Made by a program: the position numbers and the translations under genes. Below are positions 44,545 to 57,375 of a stretch of DNA of 64,000 nt, one piece after another (within the stretch, counting starts at the first letter, position 1; each line of letters begins with the position of its first letter). The notes under the pieces were generated by a model, which ran no database searches, had not been told where the DNA came from, and was given only the letters and a program-made list of their open reading frames with translations. The DNA is from Liriodendron chinense (lineage: Eukaryota; Streptophyta; Magnoliopsida; Magnoliales; Magnoliaceae), in NCBI GenBank assembly GCA_003013855.2, contig ML058586.1, positions 3,896,196-3,960,195 on the forward strand, written 5' to 3'.

Positions 44545-46722
44545 TTTTGAAGCTGCTTTGATAACACTTGATGATAACCTATTGGTCTACTCTTAATTAA
44601 CATTAGATATGATCATTAGTAGATATTGACGGGCTTCATTCACATTAGGTTAACCAAAGTTTGTAGGGTGACGGAACACCATATTGGGTGTACCCCTAAA
44701 ATCCTAACCCCTCCTTATTTATATGATCCTATCTTAGAGGAGAGGTAGAGCTAGCCATGGACGTTCCCACACCATGAGACGTGAGAGCGTGAGGAAAGAG
44801 AGAAAGCATATGCGAGAGTGCAGATCCACTTAATCTTTTTCTATTGTCCTCATGTGTGGTCAACTTGTGTCACGCTCCACCCGAGCACGAAGACTTCAAT
44901 CTTTAGTTTCTGAGTATGAACTTAGTAAAATGTTTTTCTAGGAATGCCGCACATGGGAATTACTCTCACGTATGTCCTAAATCAGATTTACATTCATTCT
45001 ATACACAAATAATTAGAGTAACACATTTCAATTAACGAATTAAAAGTAAAGAGGATATAACTAAATCTAGAAATATAGGGCTAACACCCAAGATGTATAA
45101 TTCAAATGCAATGTCAACCTATATAAGAATTATACAAATCACAACAAATGGAACAAGAACAGAAAAATACAACTATTAAAGGGATGAAGTTATAAGACTA
45201 CCGATGTGTCCCAAGCGCACCACCATCTGATCTTATTCCCAAGTCATCTGCACATGTCAAATGGAAGACGTCGAATGCTAACATAGTGAAGAAATATCTC
45301 TAAGATTACTTGTGACATTTTAGTTATAAACAAGTTCACATGAGTGTACTTATTCTTAAATATGTTATCTCTTACGTACAAATATTAAGCAAGTTACACA
45401 TGTTATCCATAGAAGCATGCGTATACAATGACAGCATAACAAAGCAATAAATCTCCTAAACTAGTTGATTAAATGTAGAGAATACATGATATGTGGATAC
45501 ATGTCTCGGGAATCGAACTCAAAAGGTAGCGCTTGTTAGTGCACTTTTTTGTGGTATACTAGTGTACCTTATTTGCCAATCTTGTGCATTCATGCGTTGT
45601 AATGTCAGTTGAGCCTTAGCAAGTTGAAGATCGAAGATTCAAGTGGACAAGAAGCATCAAGGAAGAAGAAACAAGTAAATGAAATGCCTTGGTGACACTA
45701 AACCTTAGAACCAACACAATTTAAACCTCTAGATAACTTGGACCGATTAGACAAACTTTTAGTCATGATACATTAGTCCTAAGAGTCCCAAAAGACCAAC
45801 CATAAGAATGCCTAAGAGGCTCATAAGTTGTTGTGAAAATGCACCCCAAATAGCAGATCTCATAGTGTTGTCAATTGACCTGGCGATTGGTCGACAGCCA
45901 ATTTGACCGGCTGACCGATTTTGTCGACATGCTGATCAGGGCCAAAAGTGAACATCAACTGAACAATTGTCTATGGCTTAATTCAACCGGTAGATAGTCA
46001 ACCGATCGATGGGCCTTGTCGACCGGCAAATAGGAAAGGTACTAGGATAGAGAGATACTCTTTGATTTAAGAGATCGACAGTCGGCATCATCGACATCTC
46101 TTTTGTACAAATCATGTGCAGATATAATCTTCAATGTTTTACATTACTATAGTGTAAAAATTTGTTCTTATCATAAACGGAGATTTTTGGAATGAATCCA
46201 ATAGTCAAATTGTATTCTATTATATGCTGTTGCGTTTGTATGCTAGGGCCTTGCTACCTAACACCTTAAATGTACGTGTTATGCATCCATGCCATCCATC
46301 CATTTCCCTGAATAATTTTTTAACATGATTTTTTTACCGTGAGTCTAAAACTGCATATCCAAATCTCAGGTGGACCATACCATATAAACAGTGGTAATTG
46401 ACCATTAAAATCTTCAGTAGGCTATAAAAGGTTTTGGATAAAGCTGATATTTGTTTTCTCCCTTAATGTTGGTTTGTGTGACCTTATCAACAAGTTGGGA
46501 TGGAAAATAAACTTTACCGAAACATTACGGTGACACTAGGATTGATGGTGTGCCGTTCAATCAACACCGTTTACTATAGTGTGGTCCACTTGAGATTTGG
46601 ATCGACTTCGTTTATGGAATAATGCCCGAAAATTAATGACCTAGAAAAATGGATAGGCGGCGAAGATTTAGAATGCATACATCAAGGTGGGTCCCACGGT
46701 AATGGCCGCACCTAATCCGCTC
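43600..46722. mobile_element. Mutator-family MITE split by a later insertion
   Basis: The left end GGTGCCGCCCTCACCCAGGACGGTGCG (abbreviated; 43612-43660) matches the inner part of the left arm of the 6390-6939 element. The rest of the same element type resumes at about 46264 (TTAAATG...ATGCATCCATGCC) and finishes with ATACATCAAGGTGGGTCCCACGG and GCACCTAATCCGCTC near 46715. The material at 43663-46263 is foreign to the element. Confidence 0.5.
43663..46263. mobile_element. Probable LTR-type insertion, non-coding
   Basis: About 2.6 kb beginning TGTTAG and ending CTAACA, perfect 6-bp inverted ends of LTR style, lying inside a MITE. The flanks are CCATG and CCTTA, a poor duplication. It contains no gag or pol. 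Inside are pieces that look like further LTRs (TATA-like TTATTTATATG near 44715; TGTGTCACGCTCCACCCGAGC at 44874; a GGTCGAC/CGACCGG-rich tract at 45885-46095). Whether this is one non-autonomous element or nested debris cannot be told by eye. Confidence 0.35.
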
Positions 46723-46843
46723 CCATGATAATAATTAATGGCATCACAATAATCATCCGTGCGTGGCTTACAACCGTCGAAATGCAATTGGACGGTGGCG
46801 AGTAGGTAGTCGTATTGCCACGTTTGAATCGCACTAAAGGTCC

Positions 46844-46853
46844 TTTATAATGG
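46844..46853 (+). promoter_or_regulatory. Possible TATA box of the SABATH gene
   Basis: TTTATAATGG lies 107-116 bp before the ATG. A second candidate, CTATAATCTT at 46900, is only about 60 bp before it. Either would place the start of transcription at or just before the GA repeat. Confidence 0.4.
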
Positions 46854-46919
46854 TGACTACTCACTTTGTGACATGAGTTTTGTCCCGCTGCGCGCGCGGC
46901 TATAATCTTGGCTTTCCAC

Positions 46920-46924
<5 letters not shown>

Positions 46925-46957
<33 letters not shown>
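46925..46957 (+). repeat. (GA)n in the SABATH 5' leader
   Basis: About 16 GA units end two bases before the ATG at 46960. A (CT)n run of similar length begins at the splice donor of exon 1 (47036-47073), so the transcript could pair the two across exon 1. Confidence 0.9.
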
Positions 46958-46959
<2 letters not shown>

Positions 46960-47030
46960 ATGGAAGTGCAACAAGTTCTTCATATGAACGGTGGAGCTGG
47001 AGATACCAGCTATGTAAACAACTCATCACT

Positions 47031-47075
<45 letters not shown>

Positions 47076-50000
47076 CATGTCAATGGGTGGACTTGGGCCT
47101 AGGCTAAAAATCACAGCTCCATCTTATTTATCTTTTGGGTCTGAAACTCATCGCCCATGTCTCGCCAGCAGGCCTGAAATTGGTTTGAGACGGATAAGTA
47201 TCGTACTGGTCTCCTCATGAACGATACAACTGCATCGACCCGAAACAGCCCAGTAAAGGGAAATAACAGGCTGTATCAGTGTTGATGATACATTCCCTCC
47301 TGTACACTAATTTTAAACCTTGGTATCATCTGAAACTAGTTCACATCCTATCGTCAGATACGAATACAAACCAGTTTCTTATCAACCCGATACGCTACAC
47401 CGAAACCAATTTTCAATCCTTGAACCCATGTTCGAACCGTGTAAGGCCAACCACAGTTCAAAATCATTTGATCCAACTTCACCTTTTTTCTGCTTTTGTA
47501 GAGAACAGCAATTGACAAGGCAAGGCCGATCGTTATAAATGCCATACTAGATTTCTTCAACGCCGCCTCATCAGAGATCTTGAGCATAGCAGACCTAGGC
47601 TGCTCTTCTGGGCCTAACACCTTGTTGGTCGTCTCCGAGATCATTGATGCCATTGACATGAGATGTCATGATCTAGGCCGTCCATCGCCTGAGTTCCGGG
47701 TGTTCCTAAACGACCTCCCGAGCAATGACTTCAACACCCTTTTCAGGTCCTTGCCTAGCTTCCAAGAAAAACTCAGGAAAGAGAGGGGGAGTGGTTTCAG
47801 GCCATGTTACTTCGCAGGTGTGCCGGGATCCTTCTATGGGAGGCTATTTCCAGAAAGAAGCCTGCATTTTGTTCATTCTGCTGCTAGCCTGCATTGGTTA
47901 TCTCAGGTCAGTATTTTCATGACCAATTACTAAGACAAATAGGCCCACCTACAACATGGTGAGCCATGGATAGGTGTGGTGACCATAGACATTCAATTGA
48001 GGGCATCCATTTTGCAGGTTCTTGATCAGATGGCTTTGATCACCAGACCATGGTAGTTTCAGCCATGTGAAATGCATGGTCAGCCCTTCCTATCCAACGG
48101 TTGCTGGTGATCGATCATAGATTGGCCCACCCAGTCCCACACGTGAGAATTCATACTGGATCAGCGGTCTTGATGATCGTACGATCGTGCCTAGGAAATC
48201 AGACAAAGATAAGCTTGAATGATAACCAATCTGTTTGACCTTATCTTCTTCGTTGAGGGGCATGCTTTCTTGAGAAATTCTTTTGATACTCTGGCAGAGT
48301 GTGATGGATGATACGCATGCACTTAGAAATTACATAGAAATTGCAAACGTGTCATACCAGTAGTCAAATTAAACCGTCCAAATTATTGTAGTCAGTATAG
48401 ATGTATCATGAACAAAAAAATAAACTCATTTGGTTACCTGAATATTGAATTAGTTTACATTTATTGGACGGTTAAAGATGAAAAATATCTAACAATACTA
48501 TTTCTATACACATGCCTCTGAAGCCTGATGTAACTCCTTTTTTAAACTTTTGCCGTCTTATCCTTTTGTTTTTCTCTTTACCTTAGGTAAATCATTTTGG
48601 ACCGGTATCTTCTAAAGCACCTGTTTAATAGAGTTGCGTAAGACACCCAAGCTGTGGGGTCCACCATATTTTATATGTAAATCGGCTTCATCCATCCGGT
48701 GAGAATCATTGTTTGAATGTACATAAAAAAATATCGTGCTATAACAAACCCTGATGGGCCATATGACGCAAGGAAGACGTTGGAGGTCGAACACCATCTT
48801 CCTCACCCGTTGGTTCTCGAATCTACCAGAAAATAAACAAGATAAAATAAAAATAATTTCAAAGAAATTGATAATAATTGATTGATTGTCTAAAATAGAA
48901 TTATAAAAGAAACTAAACCCTAGGTAAAGTATCAAACTTCTACTCAAACTCTAACTCCTAGAAAACCGACTTAATATAAATAGTAAACTTATTATTTATA
49001 GAAGTCTCTCAATCCTAATAAAACTCATGATTTTCGACTAAAAATAGAAAGTTTTCAAACAAGTTCAACTATGTTGTTCTATTAAATATTCTAAGCCCTT
49101 TTCATGTTGGGCATTAACTCTAAAATCCTACGGATCAAAAGTTATGATCAAATGAAAACTTACTATAAATAGTAAAATTGAAAATAAAATAGCCTAATGA
49201 TTGCCGATTTGGTTGAATCTTGCTATTCGGGCCTCGATAACTCAGCATAGCGGGGTTGGGTGGTAGCTCGAGCCACTCCAAAATCATATATTATATGTCC
49301 AAAAACTCATTTCGGATTGCGAGATACGACTATTCTACAGTCCTAATTAATGGTCTGGATCACTTCCGACCTCGACCAGTCTTCTTTTGGTCCATCTGGG
49401 CCATGTAGTAATCGGCAACCCGCTCTACATAACCATACCAATGAGAAAAATGTAAAAATGCTTCTAAAACCTCTAAGTTCACGTGGTGTGGCCTGCCTGA
49501 TATCTGGATCAAGCTAATTTCGTATTTTCACTCTATATCGGTGAGTTAAACTTGATTGACAGGTTTGATGAAAGATACAAGCCACAGTGGCCCCTATGAG
49601 CAAGGATGAAATCTGAAGGATGGAGTGGATTTTGCAAATACAATATGGTAGGCCCAGAGCTCGGGTAAGGTACTACCTTCACGAGAACGCAGTGGGAGAT
49701 GAAGGGGTACGTGACACCTTGGTATTAGTGGGGAGCAGGTGAGGCCCTCAACCACTATTTGCTGATATGATAGGTATGACATCTCTCAACTAATACCGAG
49801 ATACGGCCCCTCTCTCTATCAATACTGAGGTATCAAATACCTGCTCGTCTCCCGCTATATCCTAGTGGGGGTAGTACTTAATCTGGGTGGTGAAATTGTA
49901 TACCAAACATGTGGCACATGTAAACTCGGTCCGCTCTCTATTGGCCAGGACAAAATTTCGTTGATTTGATAATCCGAAACCAACTAATATGTGCGGTAGG

Positions 50001-51854
50001 TATGCTAATTCTACACTGCTAGGTATAAAGTAGCTACACGTCTCTTTTTAGTTGACACGTGGCATTGTCTTCTCTGAAGTCTGAAAGTTTTGGATAAGTT
50101 TCGCCCAATATCTTTTACAGGTGAAACTTTGTAAAATGTATATTTCAATGGGTATATTTTTCTTTCTTACCAACTTTTTAGAAATGACATTAAGTACAAG
50201 AATATGATGTGATGGGGCACATGTCACGGATGCATTTGTGGAGTGCTTGGTCAAAAGAGATTAGGTGGGAGTGCCTATATGGGTATCGTCATAGGCACCC
50301 CATCATAAAGGAGATTAAAACTGGTTTTCGATTTCAGTTAGGCCTCAATAAAAAGTATCTGTATGCTTGGCCCGACCTCGACCATCTGCAAATCAATTGA
50401 ACCCCATTCCCCAGACTCGGATGACATCAATATCATACGAAAATCCAGTTAAGAGATATTACTTGTGCCATCTCATAAACAACCCACCAGATCCGATTGG
50501 CCATTGCTGGAGCAGGCAGGTGGTAGGGTGAAAGGAGTATGGTTCTTCGAAATACTTACGGAGCATCGAACCGAAAACAACCTTTAACGGGCGTATTTAC
50601 AGGGAAATGGCCCATGAAGGGCTCTTATTAGGTAAAGCTGCAATTGTGGCTCCCTGTCACTTTTGTTATGCGGCGTGCAATATAGAGTAAAAAGGTGGAG
50701 AACTTGAAAATGGCCCTTAAAGGGCATTTATCAGGGTTTTCCAAACTTATTTAAGGAGTTTGTTACAGGCATGCCAAGGGATGGGAAAAAATAGAGACAG
50801 AGAGACAGAGAGTAGGAGAGCTGAGAAGGAGAGTTGCTGAAGCATCTGGGGCGGTTAAAGCTCTGCCGAGCCATGTTGAAGCTGTTATGCTGCTGCCAAT
50901 TTAATTTACAAGTCTATTTCAACATCTCCCCAACTCTTAAAAATCTTGAGTGGGCCGTCACTCTACCCCACTATAAAAGCACGAATACTTCAAGTCGAAG
51001 AATCCACTGAAGTCGAAGAGTAGGATTGGATATAGGGGATATTTGACCATCCCTTTTACAGAAAAGGGTGTCGATCGGGTTTTAAAATTTTCTTCTCACA
51101 TCTGAAATTAACTTGCGTTTTAGTTCACACATTCTAAACACATTAGCAGTATACACACTCACATTTTTATTTCATTTCTACAATCCTTTTCCACATCTAC
51201 CTTTTTTTTTTTTTAATTTTTAATTTTTAATTTTGTTTACTTACTCGGGGTCTTATATCCTGCAAAGTAAGGCTAATTGCTATTACTTTATTTTTTGCCT
51301 ACCCGGAGTCTTGAAATTTGTGAAGCATGGCTGGATGAATCGATGCTAAAATTCTTTTTAATTCCACTAAAAACTGTAAAATTTCATAGAGACCATGCAT
51401 TTGAATGGGTGGAAAAAGGTGCTTAAACCCATTTCTTTTCCGTAACTGAGGCCTTTATTTAAAATTTACAGTCGCAGACCAATCGCAGGAGTCACTTGAG
51501 TTGGGGAATCTTACGATTCACTGACCTTTAAACAATTCTACAGTTTCTATCTGGCGGTGTTTTAGGCTTATCATAGACAAAAGTATGATGATATTTTGCT
51601 TTCCTTTCCTCCACACTCCTGCCACGTTATCATGCTCTAAGGTGCTTAAGAGTCACTCAGCCCTTTTGCTAGTAAAGATAAAACAAACCTGTGGGTACGT
51701 AGACCTAGCAGGTTACAGAGGATTGTTATGTATAGTGTATTCTATTAAGATATCTAATTTATATACAAGAACATTACGTGTAGAATACGTGCGTGCACAA
51801 CTCATGTAAATCTAAGATAATCTCAATCCTGTGCATAGCTGTATGTTTTTTTTC

Positions 51855-51896
<42 letters not shown>

Positions 51897-54250
51897 TTTA
51901 GTTTCTATCCTGTGCATAGCTGTATGGGTATATATGGATATCTATCCTAACAATCTGCAGAGTCAATCAAGTTAATTTTCTCCCTAAAACCAAATGGCAG
52001 GTCCCTCCACTACTTGAGAGTGAAAATGGTATTACATTAAACACAAGGAACATCTACATTGGGAAGTCGAGCCCTCCTCTGGTGTTTAAAGCCTACCTGG
52101 AGCAGTTCCAGAGGGATTTCTCTTTATTTCTCAACTCTCGTTCTACAGAAATGATGGCTGGGGGACGGATGGTCCTGGCACTGTTGGGAAGGAGAAATCA
52201 TGATCCATGTAGCGGAGAGTGTGGGGTCCACTGGGGCCTCCTAGCACAGTCGCTCAATGACATGGTCTCACAGGTACATGAGTTCTCTCTAATAGATGAG
52301 AATCCTCTAAAATATTATTATTATTATTATTATTTTTTTAAAAAGGGGGGGCTAGGCCACCTATTTTATTATGAAGGAACATGGAACAGGATGAATCGGG
52401 TGGGCCCACACAAAAAGGCTGGGGCCACACCTATCGTGAAAGACACTCTATACAAAGAGGAAACCACCAGCCCAGCAGAACCCAAAAAAAAAAAAAATGA
52501 AACCAAAGGGGCCTTTCCCTTTCTAATGGCACCTACAATACCTATTTTATGCAGTGTGTAAGCCACTCAGGTTTATGGGTCTACCATGTAGTATACATAA
52601 AGTCCACTCTGTCCGTCTAGTTTCCATCCTTGATGTTAGGCCTTGAGGCCAAAGATTGGTTAGATCCACAATTCAGATGGGCCACACCACATGGAATAGT
52701 GAGGATGAGGTGCCAATCAATAGGCTCATGTGTAGGGCTACCATTGTGTGCATCTTTAATTAAACCTAATTGATCAGGACGAAGAGAAGATACCAAAAAT
52801 CTGCCCGATGAAAAACTTAGGTGGGTCACAATGTGTGAACTTAGTGCTTTTTGGGAGTAGTTTTACATTGTTCCCATCGGGCAAGGTTAGGGGTAGCTTT
52901 TGCCTTTTTCACTGCTGCTCTCCACCACCTACACGCATAGGCATATGATGCTTTTCATTGGGCAAGGTTAGGGGTAACAGATGATCATGTAACCGTTTGT
53001 TCTTTTTAATTTTTTTTATACACGCACCCTCACACCCACACACACCACATGCGTACTCAAACCCATGACCTCAGTGTTGAAACCCACAGGGTTTACAAAT
53101 GAGACATCGAGTAAGGACTCTTGATCATGTAACCCTTGATTACAAGCAATTTGTGTCCTTTCGCCAGGACATTGAAGCTTGATGACTACTTGTGCTGGAG
53201 TGTAACCTTGATACTCTTGCTTCATGATGGTTGGCACGCACACATTAATAAACTGCACTCTTTAAGTGATTTATAATAAACTAGCCAAATTGCGGTTCCC
53301 AATTTAGAAGGCTTGTAACTAAAACATTACACTGATTGGTGGACATGTGGACCGTTCTATCAATTTGAATTTTGGACGGCACCATATCGACAATATGTTC
53401 CTCTCTGGTTGGACTGTTAAATTTGAGTTAATGCAATTCTCAGGCTGAAAGGTTAGATGTTCTAATTGGGGTTTTCAGTTTGTATGTGTGGGACAAGCTC
53501 TGCCATGGCTCAGTGATCCAAACAGTTGATATTATGGACCTCCCTGTGGATGTTCCACCCACTATATATCCCTTGGAATGGAAGAAGCTAACCTTTCAAT
53601 AGGTGGTAGATGGATCGATGATTAGGGAGAAAACACAGCAACGATTGGCATCAACCAAGAAGAGGCCCAAATATTATACAGCTAGGATCATCCACTCTGG
53701 GAGATTTTTATTGCAGCGTACGTCCATCCAGGCAGCTGAGGCATGTTATATCAACGGTTTGGGTCATTTGACCATGGCCCCACTTGTAGAAAATGAAAAC
53801 CAGAACGTACTTTACGACCTTCGATTCCCATTCAATAGCACATGAGATCATCTGTTTAGGTACTAAATTAACTTCAATTCAATATAGGGGATTGTTGAAG
53901 AGGCCAAAGTGACTTCATACAACATGCCGTACTATACACCATCCGTTCAGGAGCTAAAGGATGCGATCGAAGCGGACGGATCCTTCAATCTTGACCGTTT
54001 AGAAGTTCATGAGCTGAATTGGGATCCTACTGATGATGACGATGACCAAAATTTTGTGTTCGACGAGTTCAAGAGTGCGCAAAATGTGGCAAAGAGTGTA
54101 AGAGCCATCTCAGAGTCAATGCTTGTGAGTCACTTTGGAGAACTGATAATCGAGGATCTGTTCCGGAGGTTCACATGCAAGGTTGCCGAGCACCTTTCAA
54201 AAGAGAAAACAAAGCACCTAAATCTTGTCATTTCCATGACTAAGAAGTGA
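46960..54250 (+). CDS. SABATH-family carboxyl methyltransferase
   Basis: SABATH enzymes transfer a methyl group from S-adenosylmethionine to carboxyl groups (salicylate, benzoate, jasmonate, indole-acetate, gibberellins) or ring nitrogens. Four exons with GT-AG borders, all phase 0: 46960-47034, 47502-47906, 52001-52273, 53888-54250; 371 aa, normal length. It starts MEVQQVLHMNGGAGDTSY, with Gln25 of the carboxylate clamp. The SAM site is IADLGCSSGPN (Asp56) and FLNDLPSNDFN. The substrate pocket has SLHWLSQ with Trp157; the residue before it is His156, where salicylate-type enzymes usually have Met. Exon 3 has GGRMVLALLGR and LLAQSLNDMV; exon 4 has YYTPSVQEL, EADGSF and the acidic loop DPTDDDDDQNF. 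Substrate unknown; not a typical salicylate enzyme. No disabling change was seen. Introns 2 (4.1 kb) and 3 (1.6 kb) are filled with transposons. Confidence 0.93.
47036..47073 (+). repeat. (CT)n at the start of SABATH intron 1
   Basis: About 19 CT units begin directly at the donor (CAG|GTCTCTCT). Complementary to the GA run at 46925-46957. Confidence 0.9.
48285..48530 (-). repeat. Dispersed repeat family A, copy 3 (SABATH intron 2)
   Basis: Inverted relative to the copies at 4850-5270 and 8085-8480. Shared words include ATTTATTGGACGGTTA, GATGTATCATGAAC and the GCATGCACTTAGAAATT edge. Non-coding. Confidence 0.55.
48764..49432 (+). mobile_element. Solo LTR, family B copy 2 (SABATH intron 2)
   Basis: 669 bp starting TGACGCAAGG and ending CTACATAA, flanked by a perfect 5-bp duplication CCATA (48759-48763 and 49433-49437). 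Homologous to 37195-37879 over its full length; the final CA has decayed to AA. Same direction as the gene. Solo LTRs form by recombination between the two LTRs of a full element. Confidence 0.8.
51859..51898. repeat. (TTA)n microsatellite
   Basis: About 13 TTA units in SABATH intron 2, with a shorter run at 52317-52333 in intron 3. A short direct repeat, CTGTGCATAGCTGTATG, lies on both sides (51830 and 51910). Confidence 0.9.
52995..53121 (-). mobile_element. tRNA-derived SINE (SABATH intron 3)
   Basis: A 127-bp element on the minus strand flanked by a perfect 13-bp direct repeat, TGATCATGTAACC (52982-52994 and 53122-53134). On the minus strand it has GTTTCAACACTGAGGTCATG and GGTTTGAGTACGC (box B-like), then an A-rich tail toward 52995. 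Same family as 28168-28354. Confidence 0.78.
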
Positions 54251-57200
54251 TTGGGATTTAGGCCTTGAGTTTATTGGGTTACTAAGATAATTAGCATGTA
54301 TCATGCATTTTGGATACTTGAGGGTAATTGCACTGAAGAGAGGCATTTACTCCATTCGAAATAACAATTATAATTTTTTTTTTCTTTTTGCGTTTTTCAT
54401 TTTTTTTTGTTTTTAGATTTGGACTGCATTTTATATGTCAGTGTTGCAGGCATGATTGCAAGTTGTGTGTGATCTAGGCTGTTCAGTTGTGTGGTCTAGG
54501 CTGTTAATTATCCAGTGGGGGCCTCCAGAAATTCCGACCCAAGCATCTTGCCTGTCCACACATCAGTTGGTGTTGTGCGTGTGAATATTATTATTTTTTT
54601 CTTCTATACCTTTAGTCACATGCATTTGATACAAAGGGGCCTGTTTGGACAGTGGGAAAAGAAAAGAAATATTGTACTGATTAACTAATGATGATTTCTT
54701 AAGATTTTTATGACCAATATTGAAGCATGAATTCCATTTTTGGAGGGCGTTATTTAGATAACAAGTGCAAAATCTCATAAAGCGCTCACAATGTGGTTAC
54801 CTCGTATCATGTGCATGAGAATCTGAGTATGCTGTTTAGCTAATTATGCTTTCTTTTAGAAACGTCCCATAATAGAAAAATTTATTCATTTTTTCTTTTC
54901 TTTTCTTTTCCCACTATCTAAAGAGAGCTTAAAACATAATTGAAAAACCTATATGATAAAAAAAAAAATAACAAGTTACAAATTAATGATCTTAGTGGAT
55001 GTTTCATAGGTTTATTAAATCCCAATTTCATTTCATACAGAGTTTCATGTTCATACACTCCGTAACAAAATTATTATTTATGTAATTCAAGCATGGATAG
55101 ACGACTGGTGGACATTGCCTTATCTCTCATCTGGAATGGCATTTAATCCTTAGTTCCACCAACACTGATATGAACATTGCCGGTTGTTAGTAGGTGTTTA
55201 ACCTAAAAAGGCTTTGTATAGCAGTATATGATAGGCGGGCGTGGAGTTCTGGGGTCCCGCCCGATGTCTGTAAATAAAAAAAGAAAAAAAGAAAATAAGA
55301 CTTGTACTGGGTGGATGAATGATTAACACGACCAGCCACAAGAGTTTTTAATCAACAAGCAGGTCTGGACCATTAAAAGACTTTTAGTTCAGTAATGAAG
55401 ACCCTAACTATTAGCCCAATATTAGACTTAGCTGTGGCTAATTGATGGTCCATTCAGCAATTTGATCTAAAAAATCATAATGCAGCGAGCAATACAGGAA
55501 AATGCAACTGCCTCCTTGGTTCTTTTATATACTTTTTCCTTTGCGCATATGCAAACTTCGCGAGCGCTGTATGTGGACTCAAACAATCCTGCATGCTTGG
55601 TTTGCGAAGTTTAGTTCATATCTCCTGGATATGGGTTTTATGGGCTCCAGGGCTGCTCCAAAAGCTAGGCTACTTATTAGGAAGACACTATTCAAACACC
55701 TTACAATTTGAAAATTTACCAAACCAATGGAGATTTGTGATTGCTTTGATTTTTTTTTTTTTTCTTTCTAATTTTCCCTTCATCTAGGTGAGTCACACTT
55801 GATGAATGGGTTAGATGAAATATAGACACCAAGGTAGCCACACACAAACATATGGTCGGCGTCCCACACCTATTGTTCCCTATGGCGTGGCCCATCTTAA
55901 TTGTGGTTCCATTTGTTTTTTGTCACATGGCTGAGCTTTGAGGGGCACACCTTATGGTCACAAAGGATGTCCTACAGACAACATGGTAGGCCCACAAAGC
56001 TTGGATGTTGTACAACGCTGTATAAAACCATTGCTGCTGTGGATTTCGGTCCCCTATAAAAGGTGTTGAATGTGCTCGCGAATCCTCTATGAAACCTGTT
56101 TCACATGGTTTCTAAAACGCATAAGCTCTTTGGGGGTGACCATGCTGTATAAGTGAAAATCCACTCCGTTCATCAGGGGGCACTACTCCTCGATGCTAGG
56201 CCTTGGGGCAAAAAATCAGCAAGATCGACAACTCAAGTGGACCATACTATATGGAATAATAATGATAGACAAACCATGGGTATGTCTGTGGGGCTACCCT
56301 GGTGTCAATATTTCATCAAATCCATTCATCAGGTATGACTCAAAAAGTGAAGGGAATATACAAAGATCAGTCCAAAATTCAGGCAGGCTACAATGAGTGA
56401 ACTTAGGTATTTAGTTTCAATGTTACCTTGTTTACATGGGTGTTGCCCATCTTAGTTTTTCACTGTGTTGACCCTTCGTTTGTAGGATGAATATTAATGA
56501 TAATCGTCCAATGGACGAAGCCGATTTCAAATATACAATTTCTTGGCCCTAAAGAGCTATGGTGCTCTAAGTATTTTGTCGAAAACAAGTGTTGCAGGCA
56601 ATTTTAGCCCCGCTGCTAAACAAAACAATGAACCACGCCTGACTCCACATCATGATAGTTAGTGTGCCTACAACTAACCAAAAACCACATGGGAGGGAAT
56701 GCGCATGAAATCCACACTGCCTATCAGGTTCACTGCTTCATTTTCGTCTTAGAATCTAAATGTTGGATTGGTTCAAAACTCAGGCAAGCTACATCGATCG
56801 TAAGGAAGACTTGGGATGAGACGCTTAGCATTAGTTTTGTGCAGGCCACTATGGTTTACGTATGGCATCCAATCAATTCACATGACTCTTCTTACTAAGA
56901 TGAAAGTACTCTAAAAATATTACCCTATTGTGGGATTCAAGTGGACCACACCACGTGAATTTAAAGGTTTTAAATAGATTTTACACTGTTTTCTGTGCTG
57001 AGGCCTACCTATTGGATAGGGTGGATCTCAACCACACGACGTCATCCATCAATGTCAGTGTATAGTTAGGCCATTGTACAACGACGGTAGTAACACAACC
57101 ATTTCCTCTTTGTAAAACAACCTAGGTTAAATAAAAAGGGTATTTTAGTCTTTTAAATAAAACTTCTTCATTTACTCCTTAGCCAAGTGTAAAAAAAAAA

Positions 57201-57370
57201 ATTATAAAAATTCCTATGGTATAAGCATAACTAGATTAATTATTAGAAAATATCCCCCTTCCAAGGGGCAGCTCTAGTGATGATGGTGGTTTCTTTGATG
57301 CTTGAGCAAACCTCCCATTAGAGGCCAGTTGTTTGGCGGTGGATAGGATTCGGATCATGAACTTAAAAGG
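54251..57370. other. SABATH 3' flank and intergenic DNA
   Basis: The SABATH 3' untranslated region would occupy the first few hundred bases. At 56110-56500 a foldback-type segment (AAATCCACTCCGTTCATC, AACTCAAGTGGACCATAC) is related to 52560-52860 in SABATH intron 3. A further such segment occurs at 56640-57080. No coding region was recognised. Confidence 0.45.
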
Positions 57371-57375
57371 TAAAT

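Noticed and set aside
46712..47102. ORFs with Arg-Glu and Leu-Ser repeats near SABATH exon 1
   Set aside because: They are translations of the (GA)n and (CT)n microsatellites.
53603..53845. ORF before SABATH exon 4, considered as an extra exon
   Set aside because: The protein is complete and of normal length when exon 3 (ends 52273) joins 53888; the ORF has no SABATH similarity.
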